This document shows, piece by piece, positions 16,594 through 25,458 of a stretch of DNA of 39,828 bases. The stretch comes from Verrucomicrobiota bacterium (lineage in GTDB: Bacteria; Verrucomicrobiota; Verrucomicrobiia; Verrucomicrobiales; Akkermansiaceae). The stretch's first letter is position 1, and each line of letters opens with the position of its first letter. Location of the stretch: contig JAURPJ010000024.1 in assembly GCA_030835305.1 (NCBI GenBank), positions 1 through 39,828 on the forward strand, read 5' to 3'. The notes under the pieces are model-generated. The model was not told the origin of the DNA, searched no databases, and worked only from the letters and a program-made list of their open reading frames with translations. A program made the position numbers and the translations under genes.

Positions 16594-17268
16594 ATGCCAA
16601 AAAGAATCTTTTTTTATTTACTGATTGTCGCTGTTATAGGAGTCCTTAGCGGGACTCCTGATCCCTTCTCCAAACCTTTCGATAATCCCATCGACAGGCC
16701 AGGACTGCCTCGAGTTTTAATTCTAGGAGACTCAATTTCCATCGGGTATACTCCTCGAGTGCGAAAATTATTGGATGGAAAAGCCAATGTCCATCGCCCA
16801 ACCACTAACTGTAGATGGTCCGCCTTTGGCGATCAAAACCTCGATGAATGGATCGGTAACGGGAAGTGGGATCTGGTTCATTTTAATTTTGGATTATGGG
16901 ACTGGTATGGATGGTCGCAAGATACCAAAGCCACCCCTGAATCCTACTCCAAAAGCCTTGAAAACATTGTCCGGAAACTCAAAAAATCAGAAGCTAAGCT
17001 GGTTTTTGCTATGACCACTCCGCCCTGTGTCGGACCTGAAAAAAAGGCGAAGATTAAAATCTCAAAAGCGAAAGCTCAGGAATTCAACCACGCCGCCCTG
17101 AGAGTCATGAAAAAGCACGGTGTCGTCGTAAATGATCTCTATGCCTTAATCGTAAACAAGCGGGAGAAATATCAAATGGGAGAAAACAACGTCCATTACA
17201 ACGAAGCTGGACGTGATTTGCTTGCCGCCCAAGTGGCCAAAGTCATAAAGGAACAATTATCCCAGTAA
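16594..17268 (+). CDS. secreted SGNH/GDSL-type hydrolase
   Basis: 224 residues with a signal peptide, then LPRVLILGDSISIGYTPRVR carrying the nucleophile S47. KANVHRPTTNC and FNFGLWD supply the oxyanion-hole Gly/Asn blocks. The catalytic His is H201 in NNVHYNEAG. The paralogue at 25459 has DVHY at this place, whereas here Asp is replaced by Asn (N199); the effect is unknown. The branch is common in Planctomycetes and Verrucomicrobia near sulfatases and probably deacylates carbohydrates. It stands alone here, with a hairpin 22 bp after the stop. Confidence 0.87.
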   Translation: MPKRIFFYLLIVAVIGVLSGTPDPFSKPFDNPIDRPGLPRVLILGDSISIGYTPRVRKLLDGKANVHRPTTNCRWSAFGDQNLDEWIGNGKWDLVHFNFGLWDWYGWSQDTKATPESYSKSLENIVRKLKKSEAKLVFAMTTPPCVGPEKKAKIKISKAKAQEFNHAALRVMKKHGVVVNDLYALIVNKREKYQMGENNVHYNEAGRDLLAAQVAKVIKEQLSQ

Positions 17269-17290
17269 CTAAGTCAGGCGGCATAATGAC

Positions 17291-17308
17291 AGAGCTCAAA
17301 TGAGCTCT
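17291..17308 (+). terminator. possible terminator hairpin after the SGNH gene
   Basis: AGAGCTCA-AA-TGAGCTCT, a perfect 8-bp stem, is followed by ATTCCTTT rather than a pure T run. It is 22 bp downstream of the stop. Weak as an intrinsic terminator. Confidence 0.4.
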
Positions 17309-17470
17309 ATTCCTTTCAGTGAGACCGAAAATTTTCGGGGGCTTTAAAAACTCCGGGATGCTCTTTCAATGTGAATTGATAGCCATTACCTTATTCCCTC
17401 CTCCAGCTTAAAGCTGAAGGTCACGATTTCCTAACTTCACAACGAATTTACCACCACTTCCATAGCCTCC

Positions 17471-20400
17471 TTGATCATGCACCTATTCCTCCGTTCTTTT
17501 TCAACCGCTACCGCGGCGCTTCTCCTCACCTTGGTCGGTCTAAAACCTATCTCCGCCGATGTCGTGATTCCGAATTCCATCAAAGCCTTTCACCAAGGCG
17601 ATAGCCTAACCGGAAATGGCGCGGCATTACAGGTCATCAACGGAAGTGGCATGTCAAAACCTGACCCTAATGATCCATCGACCTGGACCGTCAACTCCAC
17701 GGCATGGGCGGACGATTGGCAGGGGTTTTCAACTCCGTCGGGTAACAATACCACATGGGCCGTTCTTGATCTCGGTTCACCAACTCCCAACCTTGATCAA
17801 ATCTACCTTTGGAATGTCCAAGAAAATAATGCTCGTGATCGGGGAACCCATCGCTTCAACATTTTCCACGCCACCTCCCCAACAATCACCCCCCCCGCAA
17901 CTAGCGGAACTGTCACCTCCTATAATTTTGCAAGCGGTGGATGGTCCAAAATCAACGGGACTTTTTCACTCGCCCAAGGCACTGGAAATGGCGATAGCGG
18001 GCAATCATTTGACGTTTCAGCAGCGGGTGGGGCCCGCTACATCGGCCTTCAGCTTGTCAGCAACCACGGTGGCTTTCGCGTGGGATTCGGCGAGGTCGCT
18101 TTTACCACGAAGATTCCTACTGGGGCCCCTTCCGTCGTTACGCTCACTCCAACAACAGTCACCTTCTCAAGTGCTACTATTCGGGGAAACCTTATTGACG
18201 TAGGAACCAGTTTGCCTTCCCTAAGTCTTTATTGGGGACCATCTGATGGAGGAAGCAACCCAGCAGCTTGGGCCAATAACAAAAATCTTGGGGGCCAAGC
18301 AGATCCCGGGGAATTCTCATCGAGTCTAAACGGCCTACAACCTAACACCACCTACTTTTACCGCGCTTATGGAGCAAACGCTCAAGGCGAGGATTGGGCA
18401 TCTTCCAGCGAAAGCTTCACGACGGCCTCCGCACCCCCCACCGTAGAAAACCTCGCCGCAAGTAACATCATGGGCACTAGCGCCAATATTGGGGCCATCG
18501 TCAACTCGACCGGCGGGGAAATACCCACCCTAGTTATCCATTACGGAGATAATAATGCCGGCACAGGCAATTGGGATTCGCAACTCGAACTAGGATTACA
18601 GACCAGCTCCGACAGCGGGTTCATCTCAGGCCTCGCTCCAGGAACAACCTACTTTTTCCGAGCAGCCGCTACTAATTCTGCGGGGACCTCATGGGCCCCT
18701 TCAACCGCTACCTTTTCCACAACGGACGTCAATCCACCGACGATCACCAACTCACCTGCAAGCCGAATCAACGGCACCTTCGCGACCCTCAACGGAGAAG
18801 TCATTGATGCCGGCGGAGATCCTCCCACCGTCACGATTTACTATGGTACGGTCGATGGCGAATCCACTCCTGCGAACTGGGAACTTTCCGTTCCCGGGGG
18901 CACCCAATCCAGCTCATTTTCCCGCCTCGTTTCCAATCTTCAACCTACCACCACCTACTACTTCCGCGCCTTGGCACAAAACGCCGCTGGCAGCAGTTGG
19001 GCCTCCACCTCCCGGACTTTTATCACGCCGGTTTTCACTCCGCCTTCGGTTGTCATCAACGAAATCCACTACGACGAGGATACCAAAACCGTTCGCGCCG
19101 AATTCATCGAGCTTTTCAACCCGAGCAATAATCCCATCGATCTCTCAGGCTACTATTTCTCCAGCGGAATCGACTTCGAGTTCCCGGCCGGAACCATCCT
19201 CGCCGCAGGAGGCTATTTGGTCGTGGCGGAAGACCCGGCCACCTTGCTCTCGCGCTTCGGATACCCCGGAGCGCTGGGCCCCTTCGCCAACGGTTCCTCT
19301 CTCCGGAACTCGGGCGAACGAATCACTCTTCGCAATCCCGCCGGAACGACGGTCGATGAAGTTGATTATCAACTGGGCTTCCCCTGGCCCACCGTGGGAG
19401 ATGACATCGGGACTCTTCTTGCCAGCCCATCCATCGAGCTCATCAATCCTCTTCTCGACAACGATCTGGGAGGTAGCTGGCGGGCATCCGGATTTCCCGC
19501 CGCAACTTCAAACAGCGGAGCTGGTGGTGACAGCCCCGTCAACTACATTGCCGGGAATGCGACTTGGAAATATCTCGACGACGGCAGCGATCAAGGAACG
19601 GCCTGGCGCAACACCGAATTCGACGACTCGGGTTGGGCCAGCGGCCCTGCCGAGCTGGGCTACGGCGATTCCGACGAGGCCACTCTCGTAAATTCCGGCC
19701 CTGCGGGAGGCCGCTACGCCACCACCTATTTCCGAGCTTCCACCGACATTCCCGACCCCTCGGACTTTGTAAACTTTACCATCTCGATCACCTATGATGA
19801 CGCCTACGCGATCTATGTGAACGGAGTCGAAGTGGCCCGTCACGCCGGCCTCACCAACAACGCCCCGTATGATGAATACGCGAACAATACTGTCGGCGAT
19901 AATGCCAATGACACCGTGACCGTTCCCACCAACGCCTTCGTTTCCGGCACCAATGTCATCGCGGTGGAGATCCACCAATCCAGCCAAAACAGCAGCGATA
20001 TCAGCTTCGCCCTTTCCCTCACCGGAGAAACCTCGGGCGGAAATCCAGGCGGTAGTTTCGCTCCCACCCCGGGCGCAGCCAACCGATCGTACGCCACCAC
20101 AGTCCCTCCCCAGATTCGTCAAGTGGACCACCTTCCCAACCAGCCAATGTCCGGTCAACCGGTCGTCGTCACCGCCAAGGTTACCGATCCCGATGGTGTC
20201 GACTCCGTGACCCTGCAATACCAGCTCGTCAATCCAGGCGACTACTTCTCCCGTTATCTCAAGTTCAACGACAACGGGACCACCAATGAAGACCCGCGTT
20301 ATGAAGACCCCGCCGAATGGACCGAGGTCGTCATGACCGACGACGGCACCGGCGGAGATGCCCTCGCTTTCGACTCCATCTTCACGGTAACCCTCCCCGG

Positions 20401-23044
20401 CACTCTGCAGACAAACCGCCGCCTGATTCGCTACCGGATCTCGGCAGGCGACACCCCCGGTGCAAAAATCACAGTGCCCTACAAGGATGACCCCCAACCC
20501 AATTTCGCCTACTTCATTTACGATGGCACCCCCGACTGGAGCGGATCCGTCCGCGGCAGCGACGCTCCGGTGAACCACTCCGGTTCCCTGATGTCGAGCA
20601 TCGCGACCTACTTCCTGCTCAGCAAAAACTCGTATGTTGATGACTCCCAATTCGGAGGCTATCGCGGATCGAATTACCTCTGGCCCGGCACCATGGTTTA
20701 CGAGGGGAAGGTTTACGACCACATCAAATATCGCCCGCGTGGTGGCGTGCACCGCTTCCAGTATGGCAAAAATTTCTGGAAGTTTGACTTCGACCGTGGC
20801 CGCCGTTTTGAAGCACGGGATCGCTACGGTGAGAAATACTCCGAAGCGTGGGACAAACTCAATTTCTCATCCATCGTTCAACAAGTGAACTTCAACCACC
20901 GGGGCGAGCAGGGCTTGTTCGAGGGGGTTGGCTTCCGCCTCTTCCAGCTGAGTGGCGTCGAGGCCTGCCACACCCACTATGCCCAGTTCTATGTCATCGA
21001 CGAAGCCAGCCCCACCGGAGCCAACCAATATGAGAGCGACTACTACGGCCTCTTTCTCGCCATCGAACAACTGAACGGCCAGTTCCTCGACGAACATGAC
21101 CTGCCCGATGGCAACCTATACAAAATCGAGGGCCACCGTGGCGACTCCAACAACCAGGGACCCACCCAGGTCGACAACGGCAGGGATATTTCCAGCTTCA
21201 TCAACGCTTATCGTAACGGAACACCCACCGCCCACTGGTGGGAGAACAACCTCGATATCGAAAAGTATCTCAGCTACCGCACCATCGTCGAAGGAATCCA
21301 CCATTACGACATCGCCGCAGGCAAAAATTACTTCTACTACCACAACCCCGAAACCTCTAAGTTTGAAGTTCACCCCTGGGATCTTGATCTCACTTGGGCC
21401 AATAACATGTATGGCTCCGGCAACCATGATTTCAAAACAAAGGTCGCGCAGAACCCGGCCTTCAACACCCGCTTTCAAAATCGCGTCCGCGAAATCATGG
21501 ACCTACTCTACAACCCCGATGAAGGCCACAAACTCATCGATGAAATGGTTCGGGACGTCTGGACCCCGGGAGCACCATCGCTGGTCGGCGCCGACCGACG
21601 ACAGTGGGACAACAATCCCCGGATCAATCACCCCGATCGCTACTATGACGTCGCTTCCGGCAATGATTTCGGAGGTATGATTCAGATTCTCAAGAACTAC
21701 ATCGTCTCTCGCGGAAATTGGATGAAGTCGAATCTTCTCACCTCGGAAAACGTCATTCCCAAAACTCCCGTGATCACATATTCCGGTGCCCCCAGACACC
21801 CCGCCAACGGCCTGCAATTTACCTCAAGCAACTACAATTCAAACACGGCCTTCGCAGCCGTGGAGTGGCGAATCTCCGAAATCTACGACCCCACCACTTC
21901 CAACTATCTTGCCGAAGAACCTTACCTCTATGAGATTGAAGATCCCACCACCTCCGGTGAACTCACCTCATTTAATCCGGACTATCTCTTCCCCGCGGTT
22001 TCCGCGAGACCCGGTCAAACCTATCGCGCCCGTGTCCGCCACCGGGACTCTGAAGGACGCTGGAGCCACTGGTCCGCACCCGCCGAGTTTGTGGTCTCGA
22101 CTCCCGACGTCACGCCTCTCGCAAACGATCTCCGCATCACCGAAGTTCACTATCATCCCGCCCCGGCCAGCTCCACGGAACAAGCGATGGGCTGGACCGA
22201 TTCCGATTTCGAATACATCGAGATCCAGAACATCGGAGCGGCTGCCATTGACCTGACCGATGTCCGTTTCACCAAGGGAGTCGACTTTGACTTCCCGCCG
22301 GGAACCATGATTCAGCCAGGAGCCTTTCTCCTCATCGTAAAAAACCAGACGGCCTTCGATTCCCGATACGGAGTCGGCCTACCCGTGATTGGCGAATGGG
22401 ATCCCAATGACCAATTGAGCAACGGAGGAGAAAACATAAAACTCTCCCTCGGTGCCGGCACCGCCATCATCGAGTTCACCTATGATGACGATGCTTCCTG
22501 GCCGACTTCTCCCGACGGAGGAGGCCCCAGCCTAACTCTCATCCTTCCGACCGAAACCCAGCCCGCAGATCACTCGGACCCCTTGGCCTGGCAGGCCAGC
22601 CAACAGGCCGGAGGCACTCCTGGTGCGGCCGGACCCGGCACCTCGAACTTTGATTCGTGGGCACAGAGTCACGGCTTCGAAGCCGGCACCTCCATGACCG
22701 CCGATAATGACAAGGATGGTATAAATAACCTTCTCGAGTATGCCCTCGACTCCAATCCAACACTCGCTTCAAACCACGAACTTCCCACCGGAGCAACCGA
22801 ACTGATCGACGTTAACGGTGTGACTGATCGTTATCTAACCCTGACCTTCAGACGCAATCTAGCCGCCTCTGAACTCACCTTCAGCGTCGAGCTTTCGGGC
22901 GATCTTGTCTCCTGGGATAACAATACCGCCGTCCCGGTTTCTTCAACTGATAACGGCGACGGAACCGCTACCGAGATTTGGCGCGCCCCGCTTCCTTCGA
23001 CCACCAACTCCCGGCAGTTTGTCCGCCTCCGCGTGACCTACTGA
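17471..23044 (+). CDS. giant secreted protein: discoidin-like, three Fn3-like, two lamin-tail and a CotH kinase-like domain
   Basis: 1857 residues. A signal peptide (1-29) is followed by a discoidin/F5-8C-like domain (about 35-215) and three Fn3-like repeats (about 218-520), each ending LQP.TTY(F/Y)(F/Y)RA. Lamin-tail domain 1 (about 524-690) starts VVINEIHYDED. A beta-sandwich (about 696-855) follows, then the CotH domain (about 1020-1418) with RPRGGVHRFQYGKN and the metal-loop-like HPWDLDLTW near 1299. Lamin-tail domain 2 (about 1550-1720) starts LRITEVHYHP. The C-terminal module (about 1724-1857) contains SWAQSHGF, the calcium-type DNDKDGINNLLEYAL, and FVRLRVTY at the end. CotH proteins in spores phosphorylate coat proteins; the exported verrucomicrobial role is unknown, perhaps adhesion or surface modification. 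No frameshift was seen. Confidence 0.9.
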   Translation: MIMHLFLRSFSTATAALLLTLVGLKPISADVVIPNSIKAFHQGDSLTGNGAALQVINGSGMSKPDPNDPSTWTVNSTAWADDWQGFSTPSGNNTTWAVLDLGSPTPNLDQIYLWNVQENNARDRGTHRFNIFHATSPTITPPATSGTVTSYNFASGGWSKINGTFSLAQGTGNGDSGQSFDVSAAGGARYIGLQLVSNHGGFRVGFGEVAFTTKIPTGAPSVVTLTPTTVTFSSATIRGNLIDVGTSLPSLSLYWGPSDGGSNPAAWANNKNLGGQADPGEFSSSLNGLQPNTTYFYRAYGANAQGEDWASSSESFTTASAPPTVENLAASNIMGTSANIGAIVNSTGGEIPTLVIHYGDNNAGTGNWDSQLELGLQTSSDSGFISGLAPGTTYFFRAAATNSAGTSWAPSTATFSTTDVNPPTITNSPASRINGTFATLNGEVIDAGGDPPTVTIYYGTVDGESTPANWELSVPGGTQSSSFSRLVSNLQPTTTYYFRALAQNAAGSSWASTSRTFITPVFTPPSVVINEIHYDEDTKTVRAEFIELFNPSNNPIDLSGYYFSSGIDFEFPAGTILAAGGYLVVAEDPATLLSRFGYPGALGPFANGSSLRNSGERITLRNPAGTTVDEVDYQLGFPWPTVGDDIGTLLASPSIELINPLLDNDLGGSWRASGFPAATSNSGAGGDSPVNYIAGNATWKYLDDGSDQGTAWRNTEFDDSGWASGPAELGYGDSDEATLVNSGPAGGRYATTYFRASTDIPDPSDFVNFTISITYDDAYAIYVNGVEVARHAGLTNNAPYDEYANNTVGDNANDTVTVPTNAFVSGTNVIAVEIHQSSQNSSDISFALSLTGETSGGNPGGSFAPTPGAANRSYATTVPPQIRQVDHLPNQPMSGQPVVVTAKVTDPDGVDSVTLQYQLVNPGDYFSRYLKFNDNGTTNEDPRYEDPAEWTEVVMTDDGTGGDALAFDSIFTVTLPGTLQTNRRLIRYRISAGDTPGAKITVPYKDDPQPNFAYFIYDGTPDWSGSVRGSDAPVNHSGSLMSSIATYFLLSKNSYVDDSQFGGYRGSNYLWPGTMVYEGKVYDHIKYRPRGGVHRFQYGKNFWKFDFDRGRRFEARDRYGEKYSEAWDKLNFSSIVQQVNFNHRGEQGLFEGVGFRLFQLSGVEACHTHYAQFYVIDEASPTGANQYESDYYGLFLAIEQLNGQFLDEHDLPDGNLYKIEGHRGDSNNQGPTQVDNGRDISSFINAYRNGTPTAHWWENNLDIEKYLSYRTIVEGIHHYDIAAGKNYFYYHNPETSKFEVHPWDLDLTWANNMYGSGNHDFKTKVAQNPAFNTRFQNRVREIMDLLYNPDEGHKLIDEMVRDVWTPGAPSLVGADRRQWDNNPRINHPDRYYDVASGNDFGGMIQILKNYIVSRGNWMKSNLLTSENVIPKTPVITYSGAPRHPANGLQFTSSNYNSNTAFAAVEWRISEIYDPTTSNYLAEEPYLYEIEDPTTSGELTSFNPDYLFPAVSARPGQTYRARVRHRDSEGRWSHWSAPAEFVVSTPDVTPLANDLRITEVHYHPAPASSTEQAMGWTDSDFEYIEIQNIGAAAIDLTDVRFTKGVDFDFPPGTMIQPGAFLLIVKNQTAFDSRYGVGLPVIGEWDPNDQLSNGGENIKLSLGAGTAIIEFTYDDDASWPTSPDGGGPSLTLILPTETQPADHSDPLAWQASQQAGGTPGAAGPGTSNFDSWAQSHGFEAGTSMTADNDKDGINNLLEYALDSNPTLASNHELPTGATELIDVNGVTDRYLTLTFRRNLAASELTFSVELSGDLVSWDNNTAVPVSSTDNGDGTATEIWRAPLPSTTNSRQFVRLRVTY

Positions 23045-23051
23045 TGAGGCT

Positions 23052-24359
23052 TCAGTTCATGGGCATCACAAGACTCGCCAACCAAACCACCGCAAATCCC
23101 ACCAAGCCCATCAGCGACAACATTACGGAAAAAGTCTTCAAGGTCTCTATCTCATTCATACCGGACATTTTCGAAACGATCCAAAAACCGCTGTCGTTCA
23201 TCCACGGCAGTGGTTTGGAGCCACAGCCAATCGCAAGCGCCACATAGACAGCGTGAAATCCCAACTCAGCGTCCAAAACCATAGGCGCCACGATGCCCAC
23301 CGCTGTGATCATTGCGACCGTTGCCGATCCCTGCGCGAAGCGCACCAAGGCAGTCAACACAAAAGCCAGAAGCAAGATCCCACCGCCGCTACCCACCATC
23401 CCTGAAAGTTCGGCCCCAATCCCGGTGTCCTTCAACACCGCTCCAAAAGCAGCACCGGCAGCCGTGATGAGAATAATCACTCCGCCACTCGAAAGGGCCT
23501 CATTGATCACCGTCTTTAATTCACAATATTTCGTGGCCTGCACCATCGCCATTCCGGCGCCCAGAGCCATCGCGACATTTTTCCCGCTCAAGACTTCAAG
23601 CCAAGCCGGAAGCCCATCCCACATCTCCAAAAAAGTTCGCAAACTAATCAGCACCAATGGCGAGAGAATCGGTATTAAAGACCATCCCAACCCGGGCAAT
23701 TCCTTCTTTTCCTTACTCTCGATTCCCGGTACCTCAATCTCACGGTAGGTGATACCAAACTTTGCATTGGCCCAGCGCGCATAACCATAACCCACCGAAA
23801 TCGTCACCACTCCCAACATCAATCCCGCCGGGATTAAGACCCCCAAACTCACCTCAAGACGTGCCGCCACCAGCAAGGGCCCCGGCGTAGGCGGCACCAA
23901 TGAATGCGCCATGCTCGCTCCGGCCACCACACTCAACAGCGCGAGCAAATAAACCTTGGGATTGGTTCGCGAAAATGCCCGCACCAAAGGCAGCATGAGA
24001 TAGAATACGGTGTCGAAAAACACCGGAATCCCGAGAACGAATCCGCTCCCCAGAAAAGCCATCGGTGCCCGCTTGACTCCAAAAAGAGAAAGGAGGCCCC
24101 GAACGATTCGTTCCGCCGCACCGCTTGCCAGGAGGCACTGACCAATGATCGCCGCCAATGCAATCAGGATCCCGATTTTTCGGCAACCCGTCCCGAACCC
24201 CTCCGCCACCCGGCTCATCGCATCCGTACCAACTCCCGGCGTCAAGATCGACACCACAAAAGCACCCAGTAAAAGCCCAAGAAAGGCGTGCAACCTGAGA
24301 CACAAAATTGAAACAATCACCACCGCCAGCCCCACCAGGCAAATCTCAATCGCTCCCAT
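23052..24359 (-). CDS. GntP-family gluconate/organic acid:H+ symporter
   Basis: 435 residues of about 12 hydrophobic segments. Family blocks are clear: HAFLGLLLGA near the N-terminus, GIPVFFDTVFYLMLPL, HSLVPPTPGPLLVA and, near the C-terminus, IGCGSKPLPWMNDSGFWIV. GntP members import gluconate, related sugar acids or, in some branches, glycerate or C4 acids by proton symport. The gene converges on the CotH protein with 7 bp between stops. Immediately upstream is gene debris, so its promoter region may be recent. Together with the lactonase and the FCD regulator at 1345-3028 it would fit sugar-acid use, but they are 20 kb apart. Confidence 0.93.
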   Translation of the reverse strand: MGAIEICLVGLAVVIVSILCLRLHAFLGLLLGAFVVSILTPGVGTDAMSRVAEGFGTGCRKIGILIALAAIIGQCLLASGAAERIVRGLLSLFGVKRAPMAFLGSGFVLGIPVFFDTVFYLMLPLVRAFSRTNPKVYLLALLSVVAGASMAHSLVPPTPGPLLVAARLEVSLGVLIPAGLMLGVVTISVGYGYARWANAKFGITYREIEVPGIESKEKKELPGLGWSLIPILSPLVLISLRTFLEMWDGLPAWLEVLSGKNVAMALGAGMAMVQATKYCELKTVINEALSSGGVIILITAAGAAFGAVLKDTGIGAELSGMVGSGGGILLLAFVLTALVRFAQGSATVAMITAVGIVAPMVLDAELGFHAVYVALAIGCGSKPLPWMNDSGFWIVSKMSGMNEIETLKTFSVMLSLMGLVGFAVVWLASLVMPMN

Positions 24360-24431
24360 CCGCCCACTTTCAATATTCGAACCTTATTGTTCAATCTCCA
24401 ATCTCACCAACCGGCAGCCCGAGGCCCTCCG

Positions 24432-24650
24432 TCAACAGTCAGCTTTTCCGGTAGTCTCTTTTGGCTCTACCTTTTTCATAAAACCCTCACTCGCCACTGC
24501 CAGGCCACTTGAAAACGAAGCAACCCGTTTTCGCAATGCCCGGGCCAGAGTAATTTCCCCCTCTGTTTCGATCGCCATCGCACGGCTCTTCATCTTCGCG
24601 CAACTTGTGTATGCTGGCACGTTCTTGGGAAAAATAGGACCAGTCTTCAA
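24432..24650 (-). pseudogene. possible remnant of a REP-associated tyrosine transposase
   Basis: The open stretch includes EGEITLARALRKRVASFSSG followed by LAVASEGFMKKV. This resembles the conserved segment of Y1 transposases of the REP-associated class (LR.RVRYF.DG.V.GS..FV). The HUH and catalytic Tyr regions were not found. If correct, it is a dead copy of an element whose relatives mobilise short palindromic repeats, which is of interest beside the dispersed repeat family. The match is short and by eye only. Confidence 0.35.
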
Positions 24651-24677
24651 ATCAGGGGCAAGCCAACGAATACAGTT

Positions 24678-25008
24678 TTACTCCTCGGCAGCAGTCAAAC
24701 CATCTCCAATATCTGAATCAAAATTAGTTAAGTCGGTTAAATATTTGACTATATACAATGCGGCTCCGGTATTACGCCAGGTCAGAGTCAAGCTCCCTCG
24801 CTCTTGATCATAAACAAGGCCGGTGATGGCGCAATCCACAACGGGGCCGGAACCAGTTCCGTTGCCCGCGGAATTTTTTCAGTGGCATTGTAATCCCGAC
24901 TTCCCTGCCAATCCGCCACCGAGAACTGAAGTGCAGTGGTCGTAGCATCTGAAAAGTTAAGCGTGGCCACAAAATTATTAGCACTATTACCGCCAATACC
25001 GGTGATGA
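24678..25008 (-). pseudogene. 3' debris of a secreted beta-sandwich protein gene
   Basis: Two blocks in different frames. First, GGNSANNFVATLNFSDATTT and LQFSVADWQGSRDY (about 24870-25000), typical of secreted verrucomicrobial beta-sandwich domains. Then, after a frame change near 24830, ITGLVYDQERGSLTLTWRNT followed by YIVKYLTDLTNFDSDIGDG, ending at a TAA at 24678-24680. The LTLTW..TGA..YIVKYSTDL type of ending also closes other large secreted proteins of this group (compare the end of the gene at 26313, SLTWDSQANTTYRIVASTDL). The 5' part is replaced by a pepC-like fragment. Confidence 0.6.
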
Positions 25009-25346
25009 AAAACTGGATATCCCCTGCTCGTGAATTACCTAAGGGCGCATGACATTGAACCCGGCAATCATCCAGCAACGACCGGATGACTTCTGGTTGG
25101 TGATGCCTTTTGTTTGGATTTGTGACTGAACTGTCCGTCCTCGCCCGAAATGATCTGGCGATTCAGGGCAAGCTTGTTGATCTCTTTATTGGTGACAGCA
25201 TTGTGACGAACCAAATCCTCGCTTTTCATTTCATATCCCATCCGAAGGTCGGAATGAAATTCGGGAGTCAGGGCGCTTGTTGATTGTGCGAAAGACATAG
25301 TGATAAGAGTGTTGGCAACCGCGGATAGGGTAATGATCAACTTCAT
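25009..25346 (-). pseudogene. 5' fragment of a peptidase C1B (bleomycin hydrolase/PepC-like) gene, broken
   Basis: ATG 25346 opens a signal-like N-terminus, then MKSEDLVRHNAVTNKEINKL and SGEDGQFSHK, as at the start of C1B peptidases. A one-base loss near 25120 shifts the frame. The family then continues as IQTKGITNQKSSGRCWMIAG with the catalytic Cys in SGRCW, then NVMRP. The next codon is TAG (25039-25041), followed by VIHEQGISSF. Homology ends near 25009, where unrelated debris begins. About 330 downstream codons, including the His and Asn catalytic residues, are missing. Confidence 0.78.
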
Positions 25347-25458
25347 GCCAGAAGGAGAAATACCGCTGACGGCGCAAACAACACGATGGGTTTAGAGAGC
25401 CATTTGGAGATCAATGATGAATCATTCGAAATCAAATTTCGATTGTTGGGGCTCGTTA

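Noticed and set aside
17325-17338. Perfect palindrome CCGAAAATTTTCGG upstream of the CotH gene
   Set aside because: Could be an operator, but a single palindrome rich in A/T is expected by chance and no neighbouring regulator points to it.
19508-20752. 414-codon minus-strand open frame inside the CotH protein gene
   Set aside because: The plus-strand frame contains recognisable lamin-tail, sandwich and CotH domains; the antisense translation is a low-complexity Val/Gly-rich shadow of GC-rich codons.
25426-25442. TCGAAAT-CAA-ATTTCGA hairpin after the second SGNH gene
   Set aside because: A/T-rich stem with no T run on the minus strand; not convincing as a terminator.
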